A stretch of DNA of 64,000 bases from W-Chloroflexi-9 sp045863195 (GTDB lineage: Bacteria > Chloroflexota > Dehalococcoidia > UBA2979): contig BTUI01000002.1 in the NCBI GenBank assembly GCA_045863195.1, positions 1 to 64,000 on the forward strand, read 5' to 3'. A program made the translations under genes and the position numbers. The notes below the pieces were generated by a model, which worked only from the letters and a program-made list of their open reading frames with translations, had not been told where the DNA came from and ran no database searches. This document shows, piece by piece, positions 62,611-64,000 of this stretch; position 1 is the first letter of the stretch, and each line of letters starts with the position of its first letter.

Positions 62611-63621
62611 TTACCCCGCAGCCTCGGCGGATGCGGGGAGCCCGAAGGCGTCCGCGATCAGTTCATAGGAGCGGACGCGGTCGGCGAAGTCGTAGGTGAT
62701 CGTGAGCAGCACCACCTCGTCCGCGGTCAGTTCCTCGGCGATCGCCTCCACCTTCGCCTTCACCTGCTCGGGCGTGCCGATCGCGGCGCGGGGGCGGGAG
62801 TACTCGATGTACGCGAGTTCGGCTTCGGAGTACTGGAACGCCAGCGCCGTCTCCACGGACGGGATGCCGCCGCGGCGGAACCGCCAGCAGTACCGGCTCC
62901 AGGAGAGGCGGATCGCCTCCTCCTCGGTGGGCGCGGCGATCGCGGAGATGCCGACGGAGACGCGCGGCTCCGGGCACCACGCGGACGGGCGGAAGCGCTC
63001 GCGGTAGAGGCGGACGGCGCGCGGGCCGGCCTCCGGGTTGATGAACTGCGCGAAGGAGAACGGCAGGCCGACCTGCGCGGCGATCATCGCGCTGTCCAGC
63101 GAGGAGCCGAGACACCAGACCTGCGGGACGCCGTCCACCACGGGGGTGGCCTGCATGCCCCGGAAACGGTGGTCCTCCGGCAGCGTGTCGGAGAGGTAGA
63201 GGACCAGGTCCTGCACCTGCTCCGGGTACTGGTCCAGGGTGAGCGCGCCGGGGCCGTGCGCCAGCGCGGCGGCGGCCAGTTGCGTGCCGCCGGGCGCGCG
63301 CCCCACGCCGAGGTCGATGCGCCCGGGGTGGAACGCCTCCAGCGTGCGGAACTGCTCGGCGACCTTCAGGCTGGAGTAGTGCGAGAGCATCACGCCGCCG
63401 GAGCCGACGCGGATGCGCTCGGTGGCGGCGGCGATGTGGCCGATGAGGATCTCCGGCGCGGCCGAGGCGAGCCCGCCGCTGCCGTGGTGCTCGGCGACCC
63501 AGAAGCGCGTGTAGCCCAGGCGATCCGCCGCCTGCGCCAGCGCCACCGTCTCGCGCAGCGCCTGCGCGGCCGTGCCGCCCTCGCGGATCGGCGACTGATC
63601 GAGCACGCTCAGTTCCAGCAC
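62611..63621 (-). CDS. LLM-class flavin-dependent oxidoreductase
   Basis: A 336-aa luciferase-like monooxygenase. Visible are LSVLDQSPIREGG, YTRFWVAEHHGSGGLASAAP, IRVGSGGVMLSHYSSLKVAE and HPGRIDLGVGRAPGG, typical of the bacterial luciferase-like group. It needs reduced flavin; the divergent flavin reductase gene could supply it. GTG 63621 has GGGAGG upstream, and minus-strand TAGAAT (63644-63649) is its likely -10. Confidence 0.86.
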   Translation of the reverse strand: MLELSVLDQSPIREGGTAAQALRETVALAQAADRLGYTRFWVAEHHGSGGLASAAPEILIGHIAAATERIRVGSGGVMLSHYSSLKVAEQFRTLEAFHPGRIDLGVGRAPGGTQLAAAALAHGPGALTLDQYPEQVQDLVLYLSDTLPEDHRFRGMQATPVVDGVPQVWCLGSSLDSAMIAAQVGLPFSFAQFINPEAGPRAVRLYRERFRPSAWCPEPRVSVGISAIAAPTEEEAIRLSWSRYCWRFRRGGIPSVETALAFQYSEAELAYIEYSRPRAAIGTPEQVKAKVEAIAEELTADEVVLLTITYDFADRVRSYELIADAFGLPASAEAAG

Positions 63622-63643
63622 GCAGCCTCCCTCGCCCGGATCG

Positions 63644-63674
63644 ATTCTACGCCGCGCGGCACGGCGGGTATCCT
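63644..63674. promoter_or_regulatory. Divergent promoters between monooxygenase and flavin reductase
   Basis: The 82-nt spacer has TAGAAT on the minus strand (63644-63649, for the monooxygenase) and TATCCT on the plus strand (63669-63674, for the reductase). Close divergent promoters suggest shared control. Confidence 0.4.
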
Positions 63675-63703
63675 CGACGTCACAGGGATCGAGGGGAGAC
63701 GCC

Positions 63704-64000
63704 GTGGTCGGGCACCGGATCGAACGCACCGAGGACGACATCATCAAGGAGGCGATGCACGAGATGCCGTATGGCATCTACGTGATCGGGACCACGGCTG
63801 ACGGCCGCGCGAACGGGATGATCGCCGACTGGGTGATGCAGGTGTCGTTTTCGCCTCGGCTGGTGGCCGTGGCATTTGAGCGAGACTCCACCTCGCTTCA
63901 GCGGGTCCGCGCGCACGGCTACTTCACCGTGAACCTCCTCAACCAGGAGGGGAACGGCATGGCGCTGGCGGCGAAGTTCGTGCAGCCCTCCAACCCGGAG
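63704..64000 (+). CDS. Flavin reductase-like protein (cut by window end)
   Basis: The first 99 codons of a flavin-reductase-like FMN-binding protein. GTG 63704 follows GAGGGGAG. The split-barrel features are AMHEMPYGIYVIGTT, GMIADWVMQVSFSPRLVAVA and YFTVNLLNQEG. The gene continues beyond the window. It may feed reduced flavin to the divergent monooxygenase. Confidence 0.8.
   Translation, partial: MVGHRIERTEDDIIKEAMHEMPYGIYVIGTTADGRANGMIADWVMQVSFSPRLVAVAFERDSTSLQRVRAHGYFTVNLLNQEGNGMALAAKFVQPSNPE

Overview
The window is GC-rich, gene-dense bacterial chromosome with no prophage, IS element or CRISPR array. Gene content (DUF4012 protein in a polysaccharide locus, SxtJ/carbamoyltransferase/DUF5989 module, class F sortase, class II photolyase, AddAB, multi-PAS kinases, secreted beta-sandwich proteins with Thr/Pro linkers) suggests a member of Chloroflexota, perhaps a Dehalococcoidia-like lineage. 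That placement is inference; no rRNA gene is present.

Layout. (1) 1-3.3 kb: three co-oriented secreted proteins. The first two have codon use unlike their neighbours and may be abundant surface proteins. (2) 3.4-21.8 kb: a large surface-polysaccharide locus with a methyltransferase-like protein, the SxtJ-carbamoyltransferase-DUF5989-SGNH module, glycosyltransferases, an initiating sugar transferase on the other strand, a DUF4012 protein with an inserted carbohydrate-binding-like domain, an O-antigen polymerase/ligase, a nucleotide-sugar dehydrogenase, a flippase, an isochorismatase-like/LamG protein lacking its catalytic Cys, and a GDP-mannose-3,5-epimerase-like SDR. It ends in two back-to-back hairpins. 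(3) 21.8-33.7 kb: a 53-aa zinc-ribbon protein, a CYTH/CHAD protein, AddB-AddA, a class II photolyase and membrane proteins. (4) 33.8-42.9 kb: tRNA-Arg, sortase, mnmA, rsfS and a housekeeping run gyrA-thiL-tsaE-tsaB-ndk. (5) 43-50 kb: Gmad2 lipoprotein, a histidine kinase/response regulator pair, and a giant seven-PAS histidine kinase split in two by an apparent deletion/frameshift. (6) 50-56 kb: gamma-glutamyl enzymes, acyltransferase, tRNA-Pro, secreted repeat protein, RNase HI, EamA transporter. (7) 56-58.3 kb: an ArsR regulator, rhodanese and ETHE1-like MBL/rhodanese fusion, with one operator-like sequence repeated in both promoters: a likely persulfide-detoxification unit. (8) 58.3-64 kb: MBL hydrolase, SRPBCC protein, thioredoxin-fold lipoprotein, PhzF, luciferase-like monooxygenase and a flavin reductase cut by the window end.

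The most notable signals are: six genes in which a TANNNT hexamer ends exactly 6 nt before the start codon (leaderless mRNAs); the duplicated operator of the sulfur unit; the broken multi-PAS kinase; a Cys-to-Ser isochorismatase-like protein inside the polysaccharide locus; and the CBM-like insertion in the DUF4012 protein. All functions are read from sequence motifs and family knowledge; no database search was possible.
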